Assembly (NCBI RefSeq): GCF_001942625.1 | Contig: NZ_MLCL01000024.1 | Span: 219,604 to 283,603 of the forward strand | Source: Mycobacterium syngnathidarum | Lineage (GTDB): Bacteria; Actinomycetota; Actinomycetes; Mycobacteriales; Mycobacteriaceae | Length of the DNA stretch: 64,000 nt | Reading direction: 5' to 3' | Part shown: positions 25,969-33,415 of the stretch, in pieces | Position numbering within the stretch: position 1 is the stretch's first letter | How the letters are laid out: the number at the start of each line of letters is the position of its first letter | Translations under genes and position numbers: made by a program | The notes under the pieces: generated by a model | Seen by the model: the letters and a program-made list of their open reading frames with translations, nothing else | Told to the model about the DNA's origin: nothing | Databases searched by the model: none

Positions 25969-27095
25969 GCAAACCTCCCCGGGTTGGCCGCGACCGCTCG
26001 CCGCAGCGTCGGCCGGTTGGCCCGGTAAGCGTGCACGACGGGTGCGATTTCGTGCGGGCTCGCCCCGTGCATGATGACCGAGTGGGTGCCCAGATCGTGC
26101 TGGCGGGCGACGGTTCTCGCGCACTCCTGCGGTGACCCCTTGGCGACCGAGTCCAGCCATTCGGCGGGAATCAACTCGCCGATCCGCTGCAGCGTCTCGA
26201 GTGAGGCACTGGCGTCGATCGGCCCGGCCGTGGCCGCGTCGGTGAACAGCTCGCTCTGCTTGATTCGCTCCCAGACGGCGGGGTCCCAGCCGTTGGCCGA
26301 AACCAACACATCCGCGTACGCCTGCAAGTAGGTCGCCAGGCGGCCGACCCCACGGCGCAGCTGATCCTCTTCTGACAACGCGTCGGGGACCGTCGCCAGA
26401 CACGCCCAGATGCGCACGCTGTCGGGATCACGGCCCGCGCGTTCGGCGCCTCGGCGCACCGCCTCGACCGAAGACGTCGTCGCCTCATCGGAGAAAAAGG
26501 TATGGAGCACAACGAAATCGGCGATCTCGCCGGCGAGTTCCATGGTTTTCGGGCCGACCGCCACCAAACCGATGGGCGGTCCGTCGGGCAGGCCGCTGGC
26601 ATGACGCAGGAACGGCCACTTCCCGGCCGGGCCATCGTGATCGAGGATCATCTCACCGGCCCAGAGCCGGCGCAGGATGCCGAAGAAGTCACGCAGCCGG
26701 GCCTCGGTCACCACCGGCAAGCCGATCGCCTGCCAATACGCCGCCATGCCACGGCCGAACGCCATCGCGAAACGGCCCTCGGTGAGGGCGTGCATCGTGG
26801 ACCCGATCGTCGCGGTGACCGTGGGATGCCGGGTGTGGTAGTTGGTCGACGGTGCGATCCCCAGCGTGGTGCTGGCACCTGCGACCGCGCCCGACAGGAC
26901 CGCCGGGTCCTTGACCGTGAAGCGTTCCCCGATGTGGCAAGAGCCCAGACCGAGTGCGTCGGCGGCGCGGGCTTCGGGCAAGACCACCCGCACATCGGCC
27001 GGGTGACGGGTCACCGCGTAATAGCCGAGCTCGTTGAGCTGATCGAGTGCGCCATCGGTGCTCGCCGGGGTGGTGGCCTGCGCGGCAGTGCTCAT
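25965..27095 (-). CDS. LLM-class F420-dependent oxidoreductase
   Basis: A 376-residue TIM-barrel flavin/F420 oxidoreductase of the luciferase-like superfamily. Typical elements are GLGSCHIGERF in the first strands, APSTNYHTRHPTVTATIGSTMHALTEGRFAMAFGRG, and the late PIGLVAVGPKTMELAGEIADFVVLHTFFS. Mycobacteria have many such enzymes, acting on diverse substrates with coenzyme F420. The ATG at 27095 is used; the longer frame runs into untranslated leader. A TetR gene follows with overlapping stop and start. It is the last host gene before the integrated element. Confidence 0.8.
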   Translation of the reverse strand: MSTAAQATTPASTDGALDQLNELGYYAVTRHPADVRVVLPEARAADALGLGSCHIGERFTVKDPAVLSGAVAGASTTLGIAPSTNYHTRHPTVTATIGSTMHALTEGRFAMAFGRGMAAYWQAIGLPVVTEARLRDFFGILRRLWAGEMILDHDGPAGKWPFLRHASGLPDGPPIGLVAVGPKTMELAGEIADFVVLHTFFSDEATTSSVEAVRRGAERAGRDPDSVRIWACLATVPDALSEEDQLRRGVGRLATYLQAYADVLVSANGWDPAVWERIKQSELFTDAATAGPIDASASLETLQRIGELIPAEWLDSVAKGSPQECARTVARQHDLGTHSVIMHGASPHEIAPVVHAYRANRPTLRRAVAANPGRFA

Positions 27096-27313
27096 TACGT
27101 GCCTCTCATTCGTGGATTCCCTGCACTGTCTGCCGTGGCGCAGACGATTGTCAATGAGGGTTCTCAATGAATGGGAGATGTGGCTGGAGTTGCACACGGT
27201 GGGGTAGTGGCGTAGACGGCAACGTTCTGCAGGACGTTGACGCGGAGGAGCGGCAATGGGAAGTGTCAGAGGAGGCTCGACTGCCTGATGGGGGCGCGCC
27301 TCTGAAGAGTTGT

Positions 27314-27356
27314 TATGGAGCCGATGACGGGAATCGAACCCGCGTATTCAGCTTGG
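27314..27356. repeat. Left attachment site (partial tRNA-Gly copy)
   Basis: Identical over 43 bp to 36083-36125. It begins TATGGAGCCGATGACGGG and ends CAGCTTGG, which is the 3' half of tRNA-Gly on the minus strand including the encoded CCA. The sequences diverge at the next base (C here, G at the tRNA). This is the host remnant left by integration. Confidence 0.92.
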
Positions 27357-27723
27357 CGAATCTGCGGTTGTTGCCGTTCATCGAAGTTCGCTAATGTACT
27401 GCACTGCAACGACTCTCACTGTTACCTGATACGCATCGATACATGTAAGTTCGGCGCGATTCACGGGCGTTTATGCGGGGAAAATGCGGAGCACCCGCAA
27501 CGCCCGGCTTGCCGAAACGGCAAGATGAGTTGATGGACGAACACGCCCGTCGCCGGATACCCGACTGTCCAAATTGGACACTTGGCCTGACCAGGGGTTT
27601 TCCAAACAAGTACCACCACACGAAACCTGGGGACCCGTACGCAGGAAAATCCGCAGCCCCTTCCGGCTTCCGTAGGTGGGCCGGGTGGGGGGTGGAGTCC
27701 CCTGGGGGTATCGGGCCGCGCGC
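27357..27723. other. Non-coding left end of the element
   Basis: I find no convincing gene in these 367 bp. They hold a small hairpin (CTTGCCG-AAA-CGGCAAG, 27508-27524), a near-perfect palindrome (TGTCCAA-A-TTGGACA, 27566-27580) and a copy of CGGGGAAAAT (27476-27485). The last also occurs near the right end and may be an integrase arm site. The 218 bp to the left of the attachment site (27096-27313), upstream of the LLM oxidoreductase start, show no gene either. Confidence 0.5.
27476..27485. repeat. Candidate integrase arm-type site, left
   Basis: CGGGGAAAAT lies 120 bp inside the left attachment core. The same ten bases lie at 36015-36024, 59 bp inside the right core, in the same orientation. 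The flanks are similar too (TTTAtGCGGGG versus TTTACGGGG). Confidence 0.35.
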
Positions 27724-28236
27724 CTAGTTCTCGTCTGGGAGATGGTCGTGCTCGCCGAGGTCCATTTCGAAGTATGTGGTGTAGAAGTCTTCGGGCCACT
27801 CTTTGTAGCAGTCGGGCAGTGTGCGCAGGACGGAGTTGCCGAGGTGTGCAAGTTCGAAGATGAGTTCTTCGATGCCTCGGCGGCCGTACTTGCCGATGTC
27901 TTCCGGTAGGTCATCGGTGTAGCTCTCGTGGACGTTGCTCCAGAAGATTTCCCAATCACCGCGGAAGGCTGCATCGACGAACATGTGGGCGTCTTCGTGT
28001 GGGCCGCACACGAGGTTTTGGTATCGGGTGTTGTTCCAGGTTGTTTCGTCGTCGCGAGCGCAGTGTGCGGTGAGTTCGTGGACGAAGTACGCGAGGTGTG
28101 TGAATAGGTCGATGTGGGGATGGGTGTGGTCCTCGATGCCGTAGTCGGCGAGGATGGTGTGGCGCAGTTGGGGGTTGCCGTGTTTCGCGCAGCGTACGAG
28201 TTGGACGGCGTCGCGGCGCACTGGTCTGCGGTCCAT
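27724..28236 (-). CDS. Element protein of unknown function
   Basis: A 170-residue acidic protein; I do not recognise the family. It has HPHIDLFTHLAYFVHELTAHCARDDETTW, then CGPHEDAHMFVDAAFRGDWEIFWSNVHESYTDDLP, and a late IEELIFELAHLGNSVLRTLPDC. The many His and acidic residues on predicted helices could bind a metal. I use the ATG at 28236, because any longer start overlaps the HNH gene in another frame. It is the last gene of the element's minus-strand operon, where phage satellites often keep cargo or helper-interference genes. That role is only a possibility. Confidence 0.6.
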   Translation of the reverse strand: MDRRPVRRDAVQLVRCAKHGNPQLRHTILADYGIEDHTHPHIDLFTHLAYFVHELTAHCARDDETTWNNTRYQNLVCGPHEDAHMFVDAAFRGDWEIFWSNVHESYTDDLPEDIGKYGRRGIEELIFELAHLGNSVLRTLPDCYKEWPEDFYTTYFEMDLGEHDHLPDEN

Positions 28237-28268
28237 GGGGTTGCAGCGTAGACGATGGGCCAGGGTGG

Positions 28269-28613
28269 TTATCGGTCTTGCGTACGGTTCTTGTGTTGGT
28301 TGCAAGGCTGACAGACGGCTTGGTGGTTGTGGGGGTTGTATGCGAGGTCGGGGCGTTTCGCCGCCGGGATGATCTTGTCGACGGTTGTTGCGGTGCCTTG
28401 GCAGATTCCGTCGTATTTGAGTTGGCATTGATAGTTGAACCGTGCGAGCACTCTTGGGGTGATGACCTGTTGCCAGTGGCGGGTTCCTGTCACTTTGGAT
28501 GACGCGGTTCGTGGGCTGGTTTTCCAGCCGTTGGAGTGTTCGTCGCAGCGTGTTCCGGGTTTGACGAGGACGGTGCAGCCGTTGATGCCGCAGTGCTTCA
28601 TGGCGCGGGGCAT
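28269..28613 (-). CDS. HNH-like endonuclease protein with altered first His
   Basis: A 114-residue protein. Two cysteine pairs (CQLKYDGIC and CQPCNQHKN) form the zinc site of an HNH nuclease, and the last HNH elements appear as NPHNHQAVCQPCNQHKN. The first conserved His, normally in a DHI/DHIIP motif, reads DKIIP here, so the catalytic metal site may be changed. An N-terminal CxxxxC pair (CGINGCTVLV) gives an extra zinc knuckle. HNH proteins beside capsid genes assist DNA packaging in many phages. The ATG at 28613 follows the capsid gene after a hairpin. Confidence 0.75.
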   Translation of the reverse strand: MPRAMKHCGINGCTVLVKPGTRCDEHSNGWKTSPRTASSKVTGTRHWQQVITPRVLARFNYQCQLKYDGICQGTATTVDKIIPAAKRPDLAYNPHNHQAVCQPCNQHKNRTQDR

Positions 28614-28637
28614 GTGGGTGATCTCCCTATTTGGGGT

Positions 28638-28673
28638 GCCCCGCCGGTTCCTTGAATGGGTGGCCGGCGGGGC
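28638..28673 (-). terminator. GC-rich hairpin between capsid and HNH genes
   Basis: The arms GCCCCGCCGG and CCGGCGGGGC are exact complements around a 16-base loop, just downstream of the capsid stop on the minus strand. No T-run follows. Confidence 0.5.
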
Positions 28674-28682
28674 GATTCGGCC

Positions 28683-29528
28683 TTAGCTGCCGGGTTCGGT
28701 GATGGTGAACTTGCCGATGCGTTCGGGGCGTACGACGTTCCAGCCGATGCGCCAGGTGGCGCGGATGACGGTGGAGTCGGCGCGGAATGCGGCGTGCTCG
28801 CTGGTGGCGATGTTGACGGTGCCGACTGCGGACACGACTGCTGAGGAGTCGACGACGAGGCCGCTGTAGGGCGTGGCGTAGCGGTTGACCAGGACGGGCA
28901 GGTCGAGCAGCAGGCGGGTGGCGTCGGTGGTGCCGGCGCCGAGGAGTGAGGCGTTGCTGTCGGTGGCGGTCTTGAGCTTGCGGAGCTGGCCCCATCCGAG
29001 TGGGTCGACGATGATGTGGGTTGGCATCGACCCGTTTGATTCGAGTTGTGCGACGAGGTCGACGAGGGCGTCGAGGTCGTCGGTGATGGTGGTGCCGGAT
29101 TCGATGCCGGTGATGTTGAGCAGGCCGGCGGGTGGTGCGACGGCGGGCAGGGTTGGTGCGGTCTGGGCGATGAATGCTTGGTCGGCGCGTTTGATGATGG
29201 CCCGTGATACCGACGCTGAGAGTTGGTCGGCGGTCTGTTCCTGCTGGAACTGTTCGTTGGACAGTTCGACGTTCTGTTGGATTTTGGCGGTGTAGACGAC
29301 GACTTCGGATAGGTCGGGGTCGCTGTCGGCGGGTGCTTGGCCTTCGGCGGTGAATGTGGCGTCGTCGTCGTTGACGTAGGCCACGCGCAGGCTGGGGGCG
29401 TCGCCGAGTACTTCGCCGCCGATGGTGCTGGCTTGCAGGATCAGGGCGTCGGGTACGACGTCGGCGGCGGGGAAGAAGGTGGTGTCTGGCCGCCAGGGGT
29501 AGGCGGCGTCGCTGGTGGTGATGGCCAT
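28683..29528 (-). CDS. HK97-type phage major capsid protein
   Basis: A 281-residue protein with the pattern of actinophage major capsid proteins. Its sequence runs: N-terminus MAITTSDAAYPWRPD; FTAEGQAPADSDPDLSEVVVYTAKIQQNVELSNEQF, which matches the E-loop/spine region; and a P-domain with NGSMPTHIIVDPLGWGQLRKLKTATDSNASLLG. The C-terminus has the capsid-like FRADSTVIRATWRIGWNVVRPERIGKFTI. The ATG at 29528 lies behind GAAAGAAGG. A scaffold-like gene precedes it and a strong hairpin lies between them. No separate prohead protease is visible in the element. Capsid identity is confident from the overall pattern, but was not checked against a structure. Confidence 0.8.
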   Translation of the reverse strand: MAITTSDAAYPWRPDTTFFPAADVVPDALILQASTIGGEVLGDAPSLRVAYVNDDDATFTAEGQAPADSDPDLSEVVVYTAKIQQNVELSNEQFQQEQTADQLSASVSRAIIKRADQAFIAQTAPTLPAVAPPAGLLNITGIESGTTITDDLDALVDLVAQLESNGSMPTHIIVDPLGWGQLRKLKTATDSNASLLGAGTTDATRLLLDLPVLVNRYATPYSGLVVDSSAVVSAVGTVNIATSEHAAFRADSTVIRATWRIGWNVVRPERIGKFTITEPGS

Positions 29529-29631
29529 GGTGGGGCCTTCTTTCGGGTGTGGGCGTACAGGCGTGCCGTACGCAAGTGAATGTTTGCGTCGGCGTGGCCG
29601 CTGGCCTGTCACCGTTCCCGCGCTGCGGGTG

Positions 29632-29679
29632 AAAAGGGGCGCCGTGGTGGTCTCTGACCGGATGTGCGGCGCCCCTTTT
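29632..29679 (-). terminator. Hairpin with T-tract between scaffold and capsid genes
   Basis: The 13-bp perfect stem has arms AAAAGGGGCGCCG and CGGCGCCCCTTTT around a 22-base loop. On the minus strand the stem runs into TTTT, so it can act as an intrinsic terminator or attenuator. It would reduce capsid transcription relative to the upstream genes. Confidence 0.7.
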
Positions 29680-29682
29680 AGT

Positions 29683-30165
29683 TTACTCGCTGCGTGGTCT
29701 GAATGCGTCGCTGAAGGTTGGGGTGGTGTCTGCGCCGACTGGGGTGGTGCTGGTTACTTCTGTGGCGGATACGGGGCGGCGGCGTTTCCAATGTTGGTGT
29801 GTGTCGGCGATTTTGGTGGCGGTGTCGGTGACTTTGTTGGGGTCGATGTTGCCGTTGTCGTCGAGGAGGTCGGTGAGTTGGGTTCCGTCGCGCCACATGT
29901 CGGTGGGGTCGTGCAGTGCGGTGGCTGCGATGCGTTCTGCTTCGCTGCGCTGCAGGGTTTCGAGGCGTTGTTGCATGGTGGTGAGTTCGGTTTCGGCGTC
30001 GCGGAATTTGTTGCGCCACTTGGCTGCTTCGCGGTTGGGGTTGTCGCCTTGTGGTTCGTCGTCGGGGTGGTCAGCCTCAGGTTCGGGTGTGGTGGGTTCG
30101 CTGGCGGTAGCGGGGTCCGGCTGGATGTCGTCGGGGGCCTCGGTCGGTGTCGTGGGTTCGGTCAT
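29683..30165 (-). CDS. Scaffold-like coiled-coil protein
   Basis: A 160-residue protein with the look of a phage scaffolding protein. The first 45 residues are disordered and rich in Pro, Thr, Glu and Asp. A charged coiled coil follows (REAAKWRNKFRDAETELTTMQQRLETLQRSEAERIAATAL), and then a segment with ADTHQHWKRRRP. It sits directly upstream of the capsid gene, where scaffolds are usually encoded. The ATG at 30165 is preceded by AAGGAGAA. No protease motif is seen. The assignment rests on architecture and position. Confidence 0.65.
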   Translation of the reverse strand: MTEPTTPTEAPDDIQPDPATASEPTTPEPEADHPDDEPQGDNPNREAAKWRNKFRDAETELTTMQQRLETLQRSEAERIAATALHDPTDMWRDGTQLTDLLDDNGNIDPNKVTDTATKIADTHQHWKRRRPVSATEVTSTTPVGADTTPTFSDAFRPRSE

Positions 30166-30167
30166 GG

Positions 30168-30452
30168 TTAGTTGTTCTCCTTGTTTTCGTTGTCGGCGGC
30201 GTTGGCGGTCCAGGCGCGCAGGATGTCGAGTTTTTCGGGGTGGTCTCGTAGGTCTGGGGCGAGTGCATCGAATACCAACACCAGGGTGGCGCGGAACGTT
30301 TCGAGTAGCCGGCCATCTGCGGTGGCTTCGGCCAGGACGGTGCGGGTGCCGAGGCTGTCGCGGGTGAGGCAGTGGGTGACGAGGGCGCCGGCGCGGCGGC
30401 AGTCGACTGCGCGGACCTTGTCGCTGGCGGTGGGGTCGGCGGGTTCGGTCAT
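30168..30452 (-). CDS. Small element protein of unknown function
   Basis: A 94-residue protein beginning MTEPADPTASDKVRAVDCRRAGALVTH. It is mostly helical and has no recognisable domain. Two bases separate its stop codon from the start of the scaffold-like gene, and its own start is 12 bp after the previous gene, so it belongs to the structural operon. Phage-encoded proteins with a Pro/Thr-rich start and no motif are common at this position. No function is assigned. Confidence 0.55.
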   Translation of the reverse strand: MTEPADPTASDKVRAVDCRRAGALVTHCLTRDSLGTRTVLAEATADGRLLETFRATLVLVFDALAPDLRDHPEKLDILRAWTANAADNENKENN

Positions 30453-30464
30453 CAGTGGGTGCTC

Positions 30465-30668
30465 CTACTGGTTGGTGGTGTGGGTGACTTTCGGGTCGAG
30501 CAGTGATTCGACGGCCGGTATGTGGGGGCAGTCGGGGTAGGTGTCGGGTGAGCAGTTGCATGTCCAGCCGTCGCGGGGTTGCCAGTGGACGAGGTAGTCG
30601 TTGGCGGCGGCGAGGACTACGGGGCTGCGTGCTCGGATGCCGAGTACGCGAATGAACCTGATTTTCAT
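30465..30668 (-). CDS. Small SWIM-type zinc-finger protein
   Basis: A 67-residue basic protein. The C-terminal half has WTCNCSPDTYPDCPHI, which is the CxC...CxH pattern of a SWIM zinc finger. The N-terminus (MKIRFIRVLGIRARSPVVLAAANDYLVHW) is a short beta strand and helix. The ATG at 30668 overlaps the WhiB stop by 4 bp (ATGA), so translation is coupled. SWIM fingers bind nucleic acids or proteins. Its position between a WhiB gene and structural genes suggests a regulatory role, which is inference. Confidence 0.65.
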   Translation of the reverse strand: MKIRFIRVLGIRARSPVVLAAANDYLVHWQPRDGWTCNCSPDTYPDCPHIPAVESLLDPKVTHTTNQ

Positions 30669-30964
30669 GCTGTCTGGTCCTTTCGGGGGCGGCCTGCGGG
30701 TTTCGGTTGGGTGATGCGTCCGGCGACGACACCGGGTGGTCGGCGGCTCGGCTTGAGGGTGTTGAACCACTCGGTGCACGACGCGAGCGCGGGGCACAGT
30801 CGGCATAGTCCGAGGGCTTGTTGGTGGCGCTCGGCAGCGGTCTCGGGCTCCTCGTGCATGCCTTGCTCGTCGAACAGGTGGTGTCGGCCTCGGCAGCGTG
30901 CGCCGGGTAGTGCGGGGGCTGCGCCTACGGCGGCCAGGAGGGCGGTGAGTTGATCGGCGCTCAC
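30665..30964 (-). CDS. WhiB-like iron-sulfur regulator
   Basis: A 99-residue protein with the WhiB cysteine order: one Cys in PGARCRGRHHLFDE, then CRLCPALASC, giving C-x(n)-C-x2-C-x5-C as in the 4Fe-4S WhiB family. The turn PPGVVAGR replaces the usual G[VI]WGG but sits at the right place, and a basic C-terminus follows. WhiB proteins regulate actinobacterial genes, and phages such as TM4 use them to block host functions. The gene starts with a GTG overlapping the DUF3631 stop (GTGA). The target is unknown. Confidence 0.8.
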   Translation of the reverse strand: MSADQLTALLAAVGAAPALPGARCRGRHHLFDEQGMHEEPETAAERHQQALGLCRLCPALASCTEWFNTLKPSRRPPGVVAGRITQPKPAGRPRKDQTA

Positions 30965-32811
30965 GATGCGGCCCCGTCGTTCGTGGTCGTCGGGACGATG
31001 CGCCAGGTGGTGCTGCGGCCGTTCTTTACCGACTCGATGCGAGGGCAGCGTTGAACGACCTCGCGGCGCAGCGATTCCCAGCTATGGCCGGCGGCTTCGC
31101 AGTCCTGCTTGAGCACCGTCTTGTCGACCTGGACGGTGTTGGTCGGGAGGGTGTCGAGCCAGTCGTTGAACCATGACAGGACGGGCTGGTAGCCGGTCGG
31201 TTGCCCGGTGATCGACCAGGTTGTGGTGCCGCCCTTGCGTTCGAGTAGGACAACGTCGGGGTGGCTGGCGATCGCTTGGTGTAGGAGGTTATCCGAATAG
31301 TCCTCGGCCGCGGCGGCTGGCTTGACAGCAAACGATGTGAAGGTGGTTTCGCCGGCGTCTCGGAGCTGGATTACGTAGTTGTCGAACCACTTCGCGCAGG
31401 ACAGCTTCGGCTTGTGCAGGGTTTGCTGGCGACGGCGCTTGGCGGTGCAGAAGTCACAACAGCCGGTGTCCGTCCGAGCGGGTGCGCGCCGGCAATCCGG
31501 GCATAGAGTTCGGTTACTGTCGGCTACGTCAAGGGGTGACCCATTTTTATCCGCGACATCCGCGACATCCGCGACATTTTCGAGTTCTGCCTGTTCAGAA
31601 AGGGTAAATGTGTGTCGCGCTTGTGTCGCGCTTGTCGCGGTTGAATAGCTGTCCGCGACAGTCCGCGACGCGCTGACCTGCAATGTCTCGCTTGTCTCGG
31701 ATGTCGCGCTTACAGATGGACTGAGCCAGTGTTGCCACGCTTGACCTAATCCCGTGTGGCCGTCTACCGCGTAGCCCTTGTTCTTCGCCAGGCCGATACG
31801 AATGTCTTTCGACTTGACGCCGTACTTGCCCAGCTCCTTTGCTAGGCGGCGTTGATCGAGGGTCTTGCCCCACAGGTCGCGCCATTCGGATTCGGGGTCT
31901 GAGGTCAGTTTGGAAATGATGTCGGCGGACCACATGGCGTTGACGCCCTCGGCGTCGATCAGGGCTTTGATGTCGCGTAGCAAACGCTGACCGAGTGACA
32001 GCCTCTCGTCGTCAGATGCCGAAGAGATCACGAAGAACCGGCACGCGGCCCGCGCTTTGGCTGGCCACTGTCCGCCGGCCAAATCGGCTATCGCCAGAAG
32101 TGGCTCCCAGATCTCGGCCGATCGGTCTGTGACCCCATCGGGCATGTCGGGGCGGGCATCAGCAAGACCTACTTCGTGCTCGGAGGCCCATTGTGCGAGC
32201 GACTCCCGGATGGGTGCGGCCTCGGCCAGGGCATCGCGCTCGCGGAAGTCGGCCACCTTCTGATCCGGTCGGCGCCGGCGCATGTGGATCGTGACACCGC
32301 GGGTCCGGATGGTGTCGGGCATCTTGCCAGCCAGCCCAGCCAGCGCGACGGGGGCATGGACGGGGAACTCGCGCACCTTCATGTTCTTGGCGTCGCCTTC
32401 GCAGCGGTCGACGGTCGCACCCTTGCGGTACCCGGCATTGAACAGGGCGCGGAGATCTTCAGCCTGAGGTGTGGCGGACTTGCCGAAGATGGCGTCGGCT
32501 TCGTCCTGCAGAACTGTTGGCGGCGGTAGCCCTTCGTCTACCGCTGCCGCGATACGTCGGTACAAGGCGGCGGTGGTCGTGCTCAAGGTGAGTTTCGCCG
32601 ATCGGCACAGCAGGGCCAGCAGCTCCAGAACACGGGTCTTGCCACTACCGGGTTCGGCGCTATCGAGGATCAACCGCGGCGTCACGTAGAAGGCGTTGAC
32701 AACCCACGTGTGAAGGACCCACAGGGCGACAACGACACTGTGGTGCTCGGAGGGGAACGCCACGTACTTGCTGACCATCTCGCTGGCCTCATCGAGAAGC
32801 TTGGATGTCAC
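30961..32811 (-). CDS. DUF3631 P-loop ATPase (replication helicase/primase-like)
   Basis: A 616-residue protein. Walker A is AEPGSGKTRVLELL near residue 50, and Walker B with the acidic pair is TVLQDEADAIFG. The segment KVREFPVHAPVALAGLAGKMPDTIRTRGVTIHMRRR is the DUF3631 core, followed by the SLAQWASEH region. The C-terminal 200 residues hold a zinc cluster (CPDCRRAP, then CCDFC). DUF3631 proteins sit in actinobacterial plasmids and phage satellites, where they are taken as replication helicases. Its GTG start and its stop each overlap a neighbour by 4 bp. It contains the iteron-like repeats listed separately. Confidence 0.8.
   Translation of the reverse strand: MTSKLLDEASEMVSKYVAFPSEHHSVVVALWVLHTWVVNAFYVTPRLILDSAEPGSGKTRVLELLALLCRSAKLTLSTTTAALYRRIAAAVDEGLPPPTVLQDEADAIFGKSATPQAEDLRALFNAGYRKGATVDRCEGDAKNMKVREFPVHAPVALAGLAGKMPDTIRTRGVTIHMRRRRPDQKVADFRERDALAEAAPIRESLAQWASEHEVGLADARPDMPDGVTDRSAEIWEPLLAIADLAGGQWPAKARAACRFFVISSASDDERLSLGQRLLRDIKALIDAEGVNAMWSADIISKLTSDPESEWRDLWGKTLDQRRLAKELGKYGVKSKDIRIGLAKNKGYAVDGHTGLGQAWQHWLSPSVSATSETSETLQVSASRTVADSYSTATSATQARHTFTLSEQAELENVADVADVADKNGSPLDVADSNRTLCPDCRRAPARTDTGCCDFCTAKRRRQQTLHKPKLSCAKWFDNYVIQLRDAGETTFTSFAVKPAAAAEDYSDNLLHQAIASHPDVVLLERKGGTTTWSITGQPTGYQPVLSWFNDWLDTLPTNTVQVDKTVLKQDCEAAGHSWESLRREVVQRCPRIESVKNGRSTTWRIVPTTTNDGAAS
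31551..31708. repeat. Cluster of TGTCGCG repeats inside the DUF3631 gene
   Basis: Eight exact copies of TGTCGCG or its complement lie in 158 bp: CGCGACA at 31552, 31561 and 31570 (a 9-bp tandem), TGTCGCG at 31613, 31624, 31633 and 31702, and CGCGACA at 31654. Several TGTCTCG near-copies lie between them. Spacing of 9 to 11 bp places most on one face of the helix, as in plasmid or satellite origin iterons. Confidence 0.5.
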
Positions 32812-33173
32812 GCCGACTCCTTTCGTCGGGGTATGTATGCGGGGCCGCGGCCGCGGGCGATGCGCTTGGCGAGGGCCGACCAGCCGCCGGCCGCTGCAAT
32901 GTCTCGGGATGCCTCGGCGCGTTTCTCTTGGGCGAGTTCGGTGTGCAGCACCCAGTGCTCACCGGATGCCGCTAACGCCAACAGTTTTCGCGGGTCGGTG
33001 TCGGGCAGTTCGCACCATGCCGGGGTGCCAGCGGTGGGTAGCGGCCCGACGTTGGCCTTGGCGACCATGGCCCTGATGAACTCGTGCGTCGGCCACCAGG
33101 CGACTTGCTGGGACTGCGGAGTACCCGCGCCACGATCGGCGGCGCGGGTCTCCAACTTCTTCTGATCGGTCAC
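32808..33173 (-). CDS. DUF2742-like phage protein
   Basis: A 121-residue protein. Its core SQQVAWWPTHEFIRAMV, followed by GPLPTAGTPAWCELPDTDPRKLLALAASGEHWVLHTELAQ, matches the DUF2742 family that occurs in phiRv-type elements and mycobacteriophages; its function is not known. I use the GTG at 33173, which overlaps the stop of the upstream gene as GTGA, rather than the much longer open frame. The C-terminus is basic (RIARGRGPAYIPRRK) and could contact DNA. It is translationally coupled to the DUF3631 gene. Confidence 0.7.
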   Translation of the reverse strand: MTDQKKLETRAADRGAGTPQSQQVAWWPTHEFIRAMVAKANVGPLPTAGTPAWCELPDTDPRKLLALAASGEHWVLHTELAQEKRAEASRDIAAAGGWSALAKRIARGRGPAYIPRRKESA

Positions 33174-33415
33174 CGCTGTGCCTCGCGGGACGGGATCACG
33201 ACGTGAAGCAGCGGTTTCCCATCCGGACGGCGCGGTGGGTCTTGCTGGACCTTCTGCTTGCGCCACTCGATGCGCCCGAGCACGGCGTAGGTGATGTTCA
33301 GCAGGGCCGTGATGTCGGAGAGGGTCAGTTCAGCTTCCGGAATAGTGCGGGACACACTGTGGAGCTCGGCAAGTAACGCTCTACGATCCATCTCGTGGGC
33401 CTGCGGTTCGATCAC
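33170..33415 (-). CDS. Small element protein of unknown function
   Basis: An 81-residue, largely helical protein with the segment MDRRALLAELHSVSRTIPEAELTLSDITALLNITYAVLGRIEWRKQKV and a Pro/Arg-rich C-terminus. I recognise no family. Its start overlaps the upstream stop by 4 bp and its stop overlaps the next start by 4 bp, so it is a real coupled gene of the operon and not a chance frame. Possibly a small regulatory or replication accessory protein; no evidence beyond position. Confidence 0.6.
   Translation of the reverse strand: MIEPQAHEMDRRALLAELHSVSRTIPEAELTLSDITALLNITYAVLGRIEWRKQKVQQDPPRRPDGKPLLHVVIPSREAQR

Noticed and set aside
27314..27356. A second tRNA-Gly gene
   Set aside because: Only the 3' part is present; the sequence diverges before the anticodon stem is complete, so it is an attachment-site remnant.
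27473..27727. Open frame of 84 codons near the left end of the element
   Set aside because: No ribosome-binding site or domain, and its sequence crosses the hairpin and palindrome there; it is most likely a chance frame in GC-rich DNA.
28237..28428. N-terminal extension of the last satellite gene
   Set aside because: The added part is the out-of-frame reading of the HNH gene with a Pro/Arg-rich composition, so I started the gene at 28236.
31551..31577. Three 9-bp direct repeats as a CRISPR fragment
   Set aside because: The repeats are adjoining with no spacers and lie in a coding frame; not a CRISPR array.
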